Below are positions 44,103 to 53,422 of a DNA stretch of 64,000 nucleotides, piece after piece. The notes below the pieces were generated by a model that had not been told where the DNA came from, ran no database searches, and saw nothing but the letters and a program-made list of their open reading frames with translations. How positions within the stretch are numbered: position 1 is the first letter of the stretch; each line of letters starts with the position of its first letter. This DNA is from UBA2421 sp002343075. GTDB taxonomy: Bacteria > Planctomycetota > Phycisphaerae > Tepidisphaerales > Tepidisphaeraceae. The stretch spans positions 1 through 64,000 of the forward strand of contig CALJLN010000034.1 of assembly GCA_937982565.1 (NCBI GenBank). The letters are read 5' to 3'. Made by a program: the position numbers and the translations under genes.

Positions 44103-44702
44103 GTTCAGGCGCGTTGCGCCATTTCCTCATTCGATGCCCTGCGGCAAACAGATCGCGGCTGTACTGTTGCCCGCTGTGAAATCGGGTCAGTACATGGCCG
44201 CTTGACGCACACGAAGGTACGGGTTGCATCGAGCAAGTTCAAAGTTAAGTTGGGTGCTCGACTCATGATGGTTGTGCACGAGTTCATCCACATGTTGAAT
44301 GTTGGTGGGTGATTTCGCGACAGCGGCGATGGATAACGGGTGGACAACCGGGGAGGAGAATGTCGCAACCGCGTCACCAGTCAAGTTCGCCCGCGACACC
44401 CCTTTCGGTCAGCATCGCCCCCCTGTTGCCAGAGGCCTGTTTTGGGTTCAGGTTGTTAAATCCAGAAACACAGGCCGTCCACATTTAATGAATGTGGCTA
44501 GCTGTTATAAGTCTCTTTTAAGTCGGTACTTACATGATTTCATAACTAAGCTATCCACATTCCAACAAGGCTCTTCATCATCACTACTGTCTTATATGTA
44601 TTTAGAATACTAATAGATCTAAGATGACGGTACATTACCCAGCCCGAGGAACTTCGGGGTAGTTTCGGTCAAAGGGTGTTGCCAAGGAAAGGTTGAGCAG
44701 CG
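44103..44702. other. AT-rich region before dnaN, candidate replication origin
   Basis: This 600-base region has no gene. Part of it is strikingly AT-rich for this GC-rich genome: I count 67 A/T in 44521-44620. DnaA-box-like 9-mers are present: CTATCCACA at 44551-44559 (one mismatch to TTATCCACA), TCATCCACA at 44284-44292, and TTATCCATC on the minus strand at about 44328-44336. Next to it is dnaN, often next to origins, followed by a DciA-like gene for helicase loading. dnaA itself is not in the window. Origin function is inferred. Confidence 0.4.
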
Positions 44703-45809
44703 ATGAAAGTGATCTGCAATCGTGGGGCATTATTCGAGGCTTTGAACGTAATCGGCAATGTGGTGAATCCTCGTAGTCCGAAAGAAGTGCTTAAGTGTGT
44801 GAAGCTCTCGGCTATGGACGACAGGCTGGTGCTCTCAGCGACAGACCTGGAGGTGGCGATTCGCTATTCTGACAGCCAAGTGCAAATCGAAACCCCCGGG
44901 GAAACTCTTCTGCCCGCCGACAAGTTTCGTGATATTGTGCGAGAGAGCATCGACGACACAATCTCCATCGAAGTAATCTCGGAGCAGGCGCACCTGAGAG
45001 GAAACGACTCTCATTTCAAGATCTACACGCAGCCGGCATCGGAGTTTCCCCCCATGCCAGAGTTCGGCGGCGAGGCCGATTTTCAGGTGACAGGCGGACA
45101 GCTAAAACAGCTCATCGGCCAGACCCTTTTCGCTGCCGCGAAAGAAAGCACTCGGTATGCGTTCAATGGCGTCTTGCTGGTCGTCAAGAACAAGGTGCTG
45201 CACCTTATCGCCACCGACGGACGACGGCTGGCGCTCGCCAAGGGCGATCCGATCGGGGTTAAGAAAAACGAAAAGGAACTTAGCCAGCCGATCATCCCGG
45301 CCAAGGCGCTGAACCTCCTCGAAAAGCTGCTGAGCGATCCAGAAGAAACTGTTGGCGTCCAACTGACGGAAAACCAGATCATGTTCAGTACGCCCAATGC
45401 GACGCTCACCAGCAATCTCGTCGAGGGCCAGTTCCCTCCGTATGACGATGTGTTGCCGAAGGAGTCAGACAAGAAGATGACCGCCAGCACTGCCGATTTT
45501 CTGTCGGCCATCAAACGTGCGTCTTTGCTGACGACCGAAGAGAGCAAAGGCGTGCGAATGGCGTTCAACAAGAAAGGCCTTGTACTCTCCAGCCGCAGCC
45601 CCGAAAGTGGTGAAGCGACGGTGAACTTCGCCTGCAAGTTTGAAGGGGCCGACATCGAAATCGGCTTCAACCCGGCATTCCTGGTCGATGCGCTGCGCGT
45701 GGTCGATGCTGACGAAATCAGCTTGGAACTGACAGCGGCAAATCGCCCCGGGCTGATGAAAGGCGGCAATAACTTCAGCTATGTTATCATGCCGGTTAAT
45801 CTTCAGTAA
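44703..45809 (+). CDS. dnaN: DNA polymerase III sliding clamp (beta subunit)
   Basis: The 368-residue protein has three repeated clamp domains and forms a ring dimer that holds the replicative polymerase on DNA. Typical segments are MKVICNRGALFEALN, NPRSPKEVLKCVKLSA, LPADKFRDIVRES, RYAFNGVLLVVKN, IATDGRRLALA (the hallmark TDGRRLA), TTEESKGVRMAFNKKGL, and the C-terminal YVIMPVNLQ with the peptide-binding pocket Met-Pro. Length is as usual. It stands right after the AT-rich candidate origin and 48 bases before the DciA-like gene, a replication cluster. Confidence 0.97.
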   Translation: MKVICNRGALFEALNVIGNVVNPRSPKEVLKCVKLSAMDDRLVLSATDLEVAIRYSDSQVQIETPGETLLPADKFRDIVRESIDDTISIEVISEQAHLRGNDSHFKIYTQPASEFPPMPEFGGEADFQVTGGQLKQLIGQTLFAAAKESTRYAFNGVLLVVKNKVLHLIATDGRRLALAKGDPIGVKKNEKELSQPIIPAKALNLLEKLLSDPEETVGVQLTENQIMFSTPNATLTSNLVEGQFPPYDDVLPKESDKKMTASTADFLSAIKRASLLTTEESKGVRMAFNKKGLVLSSRSPESGEATVNFACKFEGADIEIGFNPAFLVDALRVVDADEISLELTAANRPGLMKGGNNFSYVIMPVNLQ

Positions 45810-45857
45810 CGACTGCCAAGTTCATGCTCTGCCCGGGTTTTTGTGGAAGGTTCATGG

Positions 45858-46271
45858 ATGGCCACCCACTCAGGACAACCGATCGACGCTGAAGCAGCGT
45901 TCCGCCGTATGGCGCGGCACAAGCAGACTGTCTACCCGAAGGTCGAAACCCTTGGCGGTGACTTGCTGAACTTCTTCAAGAACGACGTTCAAAAAAAGCA
46001 TGCGAAAGTCGGCAAGGTGGCCGAGATCTGGCTTCAACTGATTCCCATTACCCTTGTCGATCACACCTGCATCGAGAGCTTCACAGCGGGCACGCTCAAA
46101 GTGCTGGTTGACAGTTCCTCACACCTGTATGAACTGAAGACGGTGCTCCTCGCCGGGCTTGAAAAGCAGATCCTGCTGGCGGGAAAACCGCATGGACTTC
46201 GCAAGATAAACATGCGTCTCGGCCGCTGGTACGACGGCGACGACGAACAAACCCGGCGGGTTACGTTCTAA
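45858..46271 (+). CDS. DUF721/DciA-like protein
   Basis: A 137-residue protein with the DUF721 core: EIWLQLIPITLVDHTCIESFTAGTLKVLVDSSSHLYELK in its parts, then KPHGLRKINMRLGRW. DciA proteins bind the replicative helicase DnaB and help load it in bacteria that lack DnaC or DnaI. Position behind dnaN, 48 bases away, supports that role here. ATG 45858, with GAAGG about eight bases upstream, was preferred over GTG 45843. N- and C-termini are polar and charged. The replication role rests on family knowledge and context. Confidence 0.8.
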   Translation: MATHSGQPIDAEAAFRRMARHKQTVYPKVETLGGDLLNFFKNDVQKKHAKVGKVAEIWLQLIPITLVDHTCIESFTAGTLKVLVDSSSHLYELKTVLLAGLEKQILLAGKPHGLRKINMRLGRWYDGDDEQTRRVTF

Positions 46272-46442
46272 CCTCTTTCAGCTTCGTCGAGACAGAATCC
46301 GGCAAGCTCACTAAAACAGCAGTCCCCTAACCCTCGCGAAATCGCTGGTGGTATTGCAACAGACCCACCGGGCTTACTCTGCCCATCCTGCCGATATTCC
46401 GCTTTAGGGGACTTGTGCTAGTCGAACGCGTCGGATGACGAC

Positions 46443-46471
46443 TTGACGTGGGATGAAAGTTAGCGTAAACT
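46443..46471 (+). promoter_or_regulatory. Possible sigma-70 promoter
   Basis: TTGACG (46443-46448) lies 17 bases before TAAACT (46466-46471), about 70 bases upstream of the DUF2339 gene at 46543. An inverted repeat AGTTAG-cgtaaa-CTAACT (46458-46475) overlaps the -10 element and could be an operator. Confidence 0.4.
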
Positions 46472-46542
46472 AACTTAAATTAAGTGGGGGGTTGTACGCT
46501 CCGGCCGGTCGAGGCGATCGGTCTGCATCTGTGAGGTGAAGC

Positions 46543-49350
46543 ATGGCGACTAATCTGTCGGAACGAATTTTCAAGTTGGAAGTGCGGCTGGATGCAGTCG
46601 AGCGGCGGCTTGCGACCCTCATGCCAACATCCGTCCCCAGGCAAGCGCCAAGTGTAGACGCCTTGCTTCCCGCTCCCTCGGTGGTGGAATCAGACGCAGC
46701 AGCATCCAAGATTGTGCGAGAAGCCGATCCAAACAGACCTGAAACAGCCCTGCACTCTCCTACCACGGTGCCGCAAGCCCCGTCTGTGTCCGCCGCAAGT
46801 GTAATGACGCAACCCGCGGGCGTAACAAAGTGTCCGCCACCGCTTCCAGTCGCGCGTCGGTCGGCTGAAGGCTCGGTGCCGCTGGAGTCATCGGCGATCG
46901 GCTATCAGCCGAAGCCTCCGCAACCCCCTCAGATTACCGGCGATAGCCTGGAACAGAAAATCGGGCTGAAGTGGGCTGGCTGGGTTGGTGCCGTGGTGTT
47001 GATGATAGCGACGGGGTTGGGAATCAAGTTTGCCTACGACAACGGCTGGTTCGGGACAATTCCCGTCGGGCTCAAGCTGCTGTTGATGTGGGCGGGTAGC
47101 GCCGGGTTGATAGGGTTGGGCGAATGGGTGTTCCGTCGGGTAAACAAGCTGTCTGCCGCCGGGCTGTTTGGTGCCGGTGTTGCGTGCATGTTTCTCGTGA
47201 GTTACTCGGGCCATGCGTTCCTTGATGCATATGAGCCGAAAACGGCTTTCATTCTCATGGCTGGCGCCGCGCTGGTGGGTGCCGCCGTGGCAATGCGCGC
47301 GGGGATGGTATCCATCGCAATTCTTGCGTTGATAGGCGGTAATCTCGCACCGATGTTGCTTGGCAGTCGAGGGGAGTCGCAGGTTCCATTTCTCGGCTAC
47401 CTGTTGCTGCTCCAGGTGACCGCGCTGGTGCTGGCTTGGCGGGGCGGGAGCGCTCGCTGGTGGACGCTTCGAGGTTTTTCGTTGGTGACAACAGGTTTGT
47501 GGACCCTGACCACGCTTGCTCCCGGTATGTGGGGCAGCGGATGGATTGATCCAAGAAGCGGACCAGTACTATTCGTGATCCTCTTTGCGGCATTGTACCA
47601 GCTTGAGCTCCTGCTCTCCGCCCGCGGGAGAAACGGCAGCGAACGTGTCGGTGTCGTGTTCAGTGCGATCGTCACCGCCATGTTCTCTGCGGCGATGTTG
47701 CTCGTCTATCGCGATAGCGGCAGGATAACGAGTGGCGCGGTTGTGACAGCCATCGCGGTGGCGTGCGCAACGCTCGCGTGGATCTGCGCCACGCGCCGTG
47801 GGGGTGTGGCAAACGCCTGGAGCACTCTCTCCGGCGGTTACTGGATCCAGTCGATTGCGCTGCTGGTCATCGCGGTGCCGGTTTCGTTTACGGGGTGGGC
47901 CGTCGTTGCCGGGTGGGCGGCACTTGCGGTGACCTTTACAGGCCTTGGGGTTCGAACCAATCGCGCCGATCATCGTCTATTGGGGGCGGCGACCTGGGCG
48001 CTTTCAATCGGATACTTCATCGTACGCGTGGATCAACACTGGAAAGAACTACGCGCCGCCTACGCATTCACCCTGGGAGAAACGGGCATCCCGCAGTTTG
48101 TGATCGTTGCAGCGGCGCTTGTGCTGACGGGTCACCTTGTCGCGTGGCTCATGTTGCGCCGGAAGAATGACCTTGGTCGGTCCACCGAGTCGCTGACGAC
48201 GGTTGCCGGGGCTGTCATGGTCAGCAGCGGGGTGTTCTGGGTGGCGACGTCGATCACGGGGCTTCCCGCGATCGCCGCATCGATCGCAATTCTTGGTTAT
48301 GCGTGGCTTTGTGCCGGGTGGGAATCGCTCGCGCCGCGCATGAACTGGGTCTGGCATTCTGCTGGCGGGTTGGCAGTGGTTGCCGTGAAATGGACGCTGA
48401 TCGATATCGTTGCGCAGAGGCTAAGCGCAAGCACCACACCGATCATCCTTAACCCGGCGATGGCGCTCGGTTGTGCGATTGCCCTCTCGATGATTGCCAT
48501 TTGGTGGCTCAAGCGGCGAAGGCTTGCACAGGCACTGCAATCAGATTCCACCCAGAGCGGCGCGCTGCCCATGGCGGTGGGGGTGATTGCAATGATGACC
48601 GTCGGACTCTCCATCGAAGCAGAGCGCGCGGTTGCCGTGGCGGCGACAGAGCGCGTACTCACCTTCCCAAAGTCGCAAACTATTATGCTGGTGTGGACGA
48701 TGCTCTGGACCGCAAGCAGCGCTGCGCTTATCGGTGCTTTGCGGCTGCTTCGGCGCGACACACTATCCATCGCCATTGGCACCCTGCTAGCCTTGGTGTT
48801 GGCGGCAAAGCTCCTGGTCCTGGACTTTCTTTCATTCCGCTTGGCCAACGGCGTCGCAGGCGCTTCGACAGTCGGACTCAATCTGCAAACACTCGCGTGC
48901 CTTGGGCTGCTGGGGCACCTGGCGCTTAGCTACTGGCTCAATCGGACACCCGAGCGACAGAACCGCGCCGCGGCGCGAATGCTTGCGGTTGTTGCGGTGG
49001 CAATGGGCTGGTTTCTGGTGTCGATGGAGATTGACCGCTGGGCTGCATCGCAATCTCCAAGCTGGATCATGCGGCAAGTGGGGTTCAGCATCTGGTGGTC
49101 GCTCTACGCGGTTATCCTCATCATCTCCGGCTTCAGGCTGCGTGTGGCGGCGTTACGTTACGCGGGGCTCGCGCTGTTTGCCGTCACACTCGGAAAAGTC
49201 GTCCTGATTGACCTTTCAACCGCGGCAAAGGGCATGCGCATTTTGTCATTCCTCGGGCTTGGGGTGCTTCTGCTCAGCACGAGCGTTCTTTACGGCAAGT
49301 TTAGTCCAAAGCCGCTGGCGGGTCAGCCCGGCGAGGAAAACCAGGGCTAG
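46543..49350 (+). CDS. DUF2339 large polytopic membrane protein
   Basis: A 935-residue protein with an N-terminal coiled-coil stretch (LSERIFKLEVRLDAVERRLATL) and a Pro-rich linker, then about 23-25 membrane helices beginning near residue 140 (LEQKIGLKWAGWVGAVVLMIATGLGIKFAY in its parts). Typical DUF2339 landmarks are DNGWFGTIPVGLKLL and GLFGAGVACMFL. The family is widely spread and its biochemical role is not known; a link to envelope or stress is only loosely discussed. The GAGGTG ribosome site precedes ATG 46543. It is separated from lipA by 37 bases on the same strand and could be co-transcribed with it. Confidence 0.85.
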   Translation: MATNLSERIFKLEVRLDAVERRLATLMPTSVPRQAPSVDALLPAPSVVESDAAASKIVREADPNRPETALHSPTTVPQAPSVSAASVMTQPAGVTKCPPPLPVARRSAEGSVPLESSAIGYQPKPPQPPQITGDSLEQKIGLKWAGWVGAVVLMIATGLGIKFAYDNGWFGTIPVGLKLLLMWAGSAGLIGLGEWVFRRVNKLSAAGLFGAGVACMFLVSYSGHAFLDAYEPKTAFILMAGAALVGAAVAMRAGMVSIAILALIGGNLAPMLLGSRGESQVPFLGYLLLLQVTALVLAWRGGSARWWTLRGFSLVTTGLWTLTTLAPGMWGSGWIDPRSGPVLFVILFAALYQLELLLSARGRNGSERVGVVFSAIVTAMFSAAMLLVYRDSGRITSGAVVTAIAVACATLAWICATRRGGVANAWSTLSGGYWIQSIALLVIAVPVSFTGWAVVAGWAALAVTFTGLGVRTNRADHRLLGAATWALSIGYFIVRVDQHWKELRAAYAFTLGETGIPQFVIVAAALVLTGHLVAWLMLRRKNDLGRSTESLTTVAGAVMVSSGVFWVATSITGLPAIAASIAILGYAWLCAGWESLAPRMNWVWHSAGGLAVVAVKWTLIDIVAQRLSASTTPIILNPAMALGCAIALSMIAIWWLKRRRLAQALQSDSTQSGALPMAVGVIAMMTVGLSIEAERAVAVAATERVLTFPKSQTIMLVWTMLWTASSAALIGALRLLRRDTLSIAIGTLLALVLAAKLLVLDFLSFRLANGVAGASTVGLNLQTLACLGLLGHLALSYWLNRTPERQNRAAARMLAVVAVAMGWFLVSMEIDRWAASQSPSWIMRQVGFSIWWSLYAVILIISGFRLRVAALRYAGLALFAVTLGKVVLIDLSTAAKGMRILSFLGLGVLLLSTSVLYGKFSPKPLAGQPGEENQG

Positions 49351-49387
49351 TTGCCCCCGAGGTGTTGGGCTATAATCGGTTTCTCGC

Positions 49388-50311
49388 ATGAGCGTCTCCC
49401 TCAACCATCTCGTCTTATCCGCCGGGGTCGATTCATCGACCCTGACCTCTTCCACCGGTGCCCGAAAACCCAGCTGGCTGAAGATGAAAATGCCCGCCGG
49501 CGAGGGGTATTCGCAGTTGCTTAAGTTGGTTAATGAAAAGAAGTTACACACAGTTTGCCAATCGGCGAAGTGTCCGAACATGGGCGAATGCTGGGCAGCG
49601 GGCACAGCGACTTTGATGATTCTCGGAGACGTCTGTACGCGCAGCTGCGGGTTTTGCCACATCGCCACGGGCCGGCCGCCTTTTTTGGATGAGGACGAGC
49701 CGCAACGCGTCGGGGAGGCAGTGGCGATGATGAAACTCGGCCACTGCGTCATCACCAGCGTCAATCGCGACGAACTGCCCGACGGCGGGGCGCGCATCTG
49801 GGCCGAAACCATCCGGCAGATTCGTTTGCAATCGCCGGGAACGAGCGTGGAAGTGCTCATCCCCGATTTTTGCGGCAACTGGGACGCCCTCCAGCTCGTG
49901 CTCGATCAGCGGCCAGAGATTTTGAATCACAACATCGAATCGGTGCCGCGCCTATACAAGCGCGTCCGCCCGCAGGCGAAGTATCACCGCAGCCTGAAGC
50001 TGCTGCAGATCGCCAAGGATCAGGGCCATGTCACCAAGACCGGCATGATGCTCGGCCTCGGCGAGCAGGAAGACGAGATCGAAAGCGTGATGGACGACCT
50101 GGTGAGCATCGGCTGCGAGATTCTCACGCTCGGCCAATACCTGCAACCCACGGCAAAGCACTTGCCGGTCGAACGCTGGGTGCACCCCGACGAGTTTGTC
50201 AGTTGGAAGCGCCGCGGTGAGGCGAAGGGCCTGCGCCACGTCGAGTCAGGCCCGCTGGTGCGGTCAAGCTACCATGCGGAAAAGCAGGTGATCGCGCACG
50301 CGGGGGTGTAA
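49388..50311 (+). CDS. lipA: Lipoyl synthase
   Basis: The 307-residue radical SAM enzyme inserts two sulfurs into octanoyl groups on lipoyl domains of pyruvate dehydrogenase and relatives. It has both iron-sulfur motifs: the auxiliary cluster CQSAKCPNMGEC (C-x4-C-x5-C) and the radical SAM motif CTRSCGFC. VNRDELPDGGARIW and VKTGMMLGLGE-type sequence (HVTKTGMMLGLGEQED), GQYLQPTAKHLPVERWVHPDEF and SGPLVRSSYHAEKQ are all typical. Length is usual. lipB is not nearby. It is well preserved and needs no special comment on regulation. Confidence 0.97.
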   Translation: MSVSLNHLVLSAGVDSSTLTSSTGARKPSWLKMKMPAGEGYSQLLKLVNEKKLHTVCQSAKCPNMGECWAAGTATLMILGDVCTRSCGFCHIATGRPPFLDEDEPQRVGEAVAMMKLGHCVITSVNRDELPDGGARIWAETIRQIRLQSPGTSVEVLIPDFCGNWDALQLVLDQRPEILNHNIESVPRLYKRVRPQAKYHRSLKLLQIAKDQGHVTKTGMMLGLGEQEDEIESVMDDLVSIGCEILTLGQYLQPTAKHLPVERWVHPDEFVSWKRRGEAKGLRHVESGPLVRSSYHAEKQVIAHAGV

Positions 50312-50330
50312 TCAGGGGGGTGTAATCAAG

Positions 50331-50531
50331 ATGAGCGATGCGTTTCGCTGGAACCAGTGGAATGTAGCTCACATCGCCAAACATGCACTTCAGCCGTTTC
50401 CTGAACCGTTTGGTGACGGTAAATGGCGCGTCCGAGGGCAGACCGATGTTGGACCATTTCTTCAGGTGGTCTTTATCGTTGACGAGTATGGTTACTATGT
50501 CATTCACCCAAGTGGGTTGACGGTCGTGTAG
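50331..50531 (+). pseudogene. Short BrnT-like toxin remnant
   Basis: The 66-residue frame begins with FRWNQWNVAHIAKHAL, which fits the start of BrnT-family RNase toxins (W-x-x-x-N-x-x-H-I-x-K-H). It then jumps to GDGKWRVRGQTDVGPFLQVVFIVDE and VIHPSGLTVV. Compared with the family, a stretch of about 15 residues after KH is missing and the conserved VIHARPLT ending is degraded. BrnT normally has about 90 residues and a BrnA antitoxin; none is seen here. It is 19 bases after lipA. It is therefore probably a broken or strongly reduced relict, not a working toxin. A functional short form cannot be excluded. Confidence 0.45.
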
Positions 50532-50644
50532 CCGTGGTCTCTGTAGATTTTCCACCGAGAAAGCCCGATTTGTCTTGCCAGACATTAACCCGCTCGTTAT
50601 CCTGCAAAACCGATTCAGCACTACGAAAATGGCGGATTTCTGTC

Positions 50645-52273
50645 ATGGCGCTTCGGCCTCTGCTGGAAAACCTGGAGTCGCGCACCTTCTTTGCCATTGT
50701 CGCGATGGCAGCGGCGGTCGACTGTGCGCCGGCCCGGCGGGTGGAGGCGTTTGCGTACCCCATGCCCACCGCGCTCGCTGCGGTTGCAGTCTCGCCCATT
50801 GAGGTGCAGCTTTCGTGGAGCCTGCCATTTGCTCAGTCCGCTGCACGTAGCGCGCTTACCGCAAAGGTCCAGGTGAGCAACACCCGATACGCCGTCGAGC
50901 GCGCGTTTGCAGGCGGAACATTTGCCGCCGTCGGAGATGTGGATGCATCGGCCACCTCATTTGTTGATCTCGGGCTGCGATCCGACGGTGCGTATCAGTA
51001 CCGGCTCCGGCGGATCGACGGGTCGAATGCGCTCACCGCGCCGGCGAGCGTGGTGACCCCCCGCTATGACGCGGGCCTGACTGGCACCTTTCAATCGCCG
51101 ACAGCCACCACCGGCCGAACGCTCAACATATTGAGCTTCGGTGCCACCTCCAACAACGCAAGCAATGACGACGCAGCCGCCATCCGCGCAGCCATCAGCG
51201 AAGCCGTTGCGGGCGACGAGGTATACATTCCAAATGGGGTGTTCCACATCAAGGCGCGCGATATCCAACTCAAGAGCGGCGTGAGCGTGCGCGGGCAATC
51301 GATGAGCGGCACGATTCTCAGCGCGCAGTTCACTGATCAAGGGGCCAGCAATCCCAATTCGCAGGTGTTCCGGGTGGAGGCCGGGCGGAGCAACGTCACG
51401 TTCAGCAATTTCCGCATCGAAATGTCGGCGGGGCAGACAATGCAATATGGCATCGCGCTCGGCAGTGGTTCGACCGGCGTCAGTAACACCCGGCGCGTCG
51501 CCATTCGCAATGTCAACATCGAAGGATTCGAGCGCTTCGGCGTGGCGATTCGCAATGCCGACAACGTGTTGATCGAAAACAGCCTCATCCGCAACGCCAC
51601 CGCGCTCGGCGGCGGGGGGCAGGGGTATGGCGTGATGATCGGCTACCCGCAGACTTTTAATGTCTGGGTCAAGGGTAATACCATCGGTCCAACCATTCGA
51701 CACGCCGTGATCATTCAGTATCAGGCACACCACAACCTCATCGAAAATAACATCGCCATTGAGAACACCGAAGATGCCTACGATCTTCACGGCGAAGACG
51801 AGTACAGCAACGAACTGCGCTACAACATCGCCTACGGCGGCGATGGCTTTGGCTTTGGAATCGGCAACACCGGCAGCACTCACGACGATAGTGGGCCGAA
51901 CAACTGGATACACCACAATGAGGTGTACAACAGTCAGGGTGGCCTCAACATCATCCTCGGTTCAGATCGCCAGTTCATCGAGGACAATTACTTTCACAAC
52001 AACCTCCAGGAAGGCATCAAGGTCAATAACGGCGGCGGGGCGGATTTGTGGTTCCTGCGCAACCGAATCGAAAACAACGCCCGCGGCGTGCGCCTTGATG
52101 ATGCTGTGAACCCACTGCTTATTGACAACGTCATCACCGGCAACGCAGGCTACGGCGTGAGTGTCGGTGCAACCACGACCGGTTTCCGCATCTTCCGAAA
52201 CGACCTGCGCAACAACACGCCCGGGCTACAGCTTCACAGTCTCGATGGTCAGGCGGAAGATAACTTGTTCTAA
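50645..52273 (+). CDS. LEPR-type right-handed beta-helix protein
   Basis: A 542-residue secreted protein. The N-terminus has LENLESRTFFA (residues about 7-17), a LEPR-XLL leader variant. Residues about 55-140 are fibronectin-III-like (VQLSWSLPFAQ, YAVERAFAGGTF, AYQYRLRRIDGSN). Residues about 155-542 are a right-handed parallel beta-helix: LNILSFGATSNNASNDDAAAIRAAI is the pectate-lyase-like entry, then repeated turns such as VAIRNVNIEGF, VLIENSLIRN, NWIHHNEVYNSQGG, WFLRNRIENNARGV. Such folds cleave or bind acidic polysaccharides. No catalytic triad can be fixed by eye, so lyase, epimerase and adhesin all remain possible. ATG 50645 begins the leader. Confidence 0.85.
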   Translation: MALRPLLENLESRTFFAIVAMAAAVDCAPARRVEAFAYPMPTALAAVAVSPIEVQLSWSLPFAQSAARSALTAKVQVSNTRYAVERAFAGGTFAAVGDVDASATSFVDLGLRSDGAYQYRLRRIDGSNALTAPASVVTPRYDAGLTGTFQSPTATTGRTLNILSFGATSNNASNDDAAAIRAAISEAVAGDEVYIPNGVFHIKARDIQLKSGVSVRGQSMSGTILSAQFTDQGASNPNSQVFRVEAGRSNVTFSNFRIEMSAGQTMQYGIALGSGSTGVSNTRRVAIRNVNIEGFERFGVAIRNADNVLIENSLIRNATALGGGGQGYGVMIGYPQTFNVWVKGNTIGPTIRHAVIIQYQAHHNLIENNIAIENTEDAYDLHGEDEYSNELRYNIAYGGDGFGFGIGNTGSTHDDSGPNNWIHHNEVYNSQGGLNIILGSDRQFIEDNYFHNNLQEGIKVNNGGGADLWFLRNRIENNARGVRLDDAVNPLLIDNVITGNAGYGVSVGATTTGFRIFRNDLRNNTPGLQLHSLDGQAEDNLF

Positions 52274-52562
52274 GGGATCAACCCTGCAAAAGGTCGTCGG
52301 GCGGATTTCGCTTACCAAGCGCGGCCTTCCACGTGAGAATTGAAGGTTCCGTGAATGCGGTCGCCTGAACATCTGCCGCGGACCAGCACATTCGCCGGAT
52401 CACCCAGACGATTGTAACGACAAAAACCACCCATACTTACGAGACAATACGCCGCGCCACATAAAAGCGAGATCAATAGGGGTGGATTTTCAACCGCGGC
52501 ACGTCATCTTAGCCGTTCGGGTAATTTCTATCTCATTATAGTTTTGAGGAAGGTGGATTGTG

Positions 52563-53216
52563 ATGAATCGCAAAGCGTTCGCTATCGATGCGCTGGAGCA
52601 GCGGCAGTTGCTGGCCAATGTCTCTGTTCAATTGGCTGACGGTCTGCTGCAGATTGCCGGTTCCAGCTCGGCGGACAAGCTCACCGTGAGCGTGTCGAAT
52701 AACACCCTGACTGTCAAAGGCGCTACCGGAACAACCGTGAATGGCTCGACCGCCGGGCGCTCATTTCCAAAGTTTTCGGTGACAGGGATCTTCGCCAATC
52801 TCAACGGCGGGGATGATGTGCTCACGCTCGACGGCGTGGATCAGGGCCTCGGTGGCACCATCAATGCCGGCGCGGGCAAAGATACCGTCAACATCTATCG
52901 TAGCACGCTTCACGGGATGCTCGTTCAGGGCGCAGCAGGCAACGACAACGTCAACCTGCTCGGCACCACGCTGCAAAGCGTGGTCATCGACACTGGCGCG
53001 GACAACGATGTGGTCTCCGTGCTCGGAAACACGGTGTTCAACTTTTCCAGCGTGGTGCTGGGAAGCGGCAACGACACCTTCGTCGCAGTCGCCAACACGG
53101 TGTTTGGTTTCACAAGCGTCGACGGCGGCACCGGAACCGACACCGCCATCGGACTTTGGAACAACCTTCCCGGCGGCAGCTTCATCACCGGCGTGGAAAA
53201 TCGTTACGGCATCTGA
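52563..53216 (+). CDS. Small LEPR-type beta-roll/RTX-like protein
   Basis: A 217-residue exported protein with IDALEQRQLLAN as the LEPR-XLL leader. The rest consists of imperfect repeats of the G-G/A-x-D/N-D/N type (NLNGGDDVLTLDG, NAGAGKDTVNIYR, GAAGNDNVNLLG, DTGADNDVVSVLG, VLGSGNDTFVAVA, DGGTGTDTAIGLW). This is the beta-roll pattern that binds calcium in RTX proteins, though here the nonapeptide is looser. It is probably a surface or secreted structural protein. The AGGAAGG ribosome site precedes ATG 52563, and a strong terminator follows, so it is a single-gene unit. The 289 bases upstream hold only AT-rich leader sequence. Confidence 0.8.
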   Translation: MNRKAFAIDALEQRQLLANVSVQLADGLLQIAGSSSADKLTVSVSNNTLTVKGATGTTVNGSTAGRSFPKFSVTGIFANLNGGDDVLTLDGVDQGLGGTINAGAGKDTVNIYRSTLHGMLVQGAAGNDNVNLLGTTLQSVVIDTGADNDVVSVLGNTVFNFSSVVLGSGNDTFVAVANTVFGFTSVDGGTGTDTAIGLWNNLPGGSFITGVENRYGI

Positions 53217-53245
53217 TCGAGCCCAAACGACTTAGTGAAACGAGG

Positions 53246-53277
53246 AAGCCCTTCTGCCTGTGCGGAAGGGCTTTTTT
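53246..53277 (+). terminator. Rho-independent terminator
   Basis: AAGCCCTTC pairs with GAAGGGCTT over a 10-base loop and runs into TTTTTT at 53272-53277. It ends the beta-roll gene. Confidence 0.9.
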
Positions 53278-53422
53278 ATGCTTTGCAGGTCAATAGATCC
53301 GCATTTTGGTTGACCCTGCGGATTGATTCGCTACCCTTATCAGATAGATCGGCGCTGCCCTTTCACCTCGGTTGCCGATAGATCGAGTCGTTTAATTTTC
53401 ACATCTTGAGCCGGGAGTTGCC

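Noticed and set aside
47940..47975. A GGTTCGAACC-like T-arm that suggests a tRNA.
   Set aside because: It lies within the DUF2339 coding frame and no acceptor stem or anticodon arm can be paired around it.
50957..51916. A 319-codon minus-strand frame inside the beta-helix gene.
   Set aside because: It is explained by the periodic beta-helix coding on the other strand; no independent evidence of a gene.
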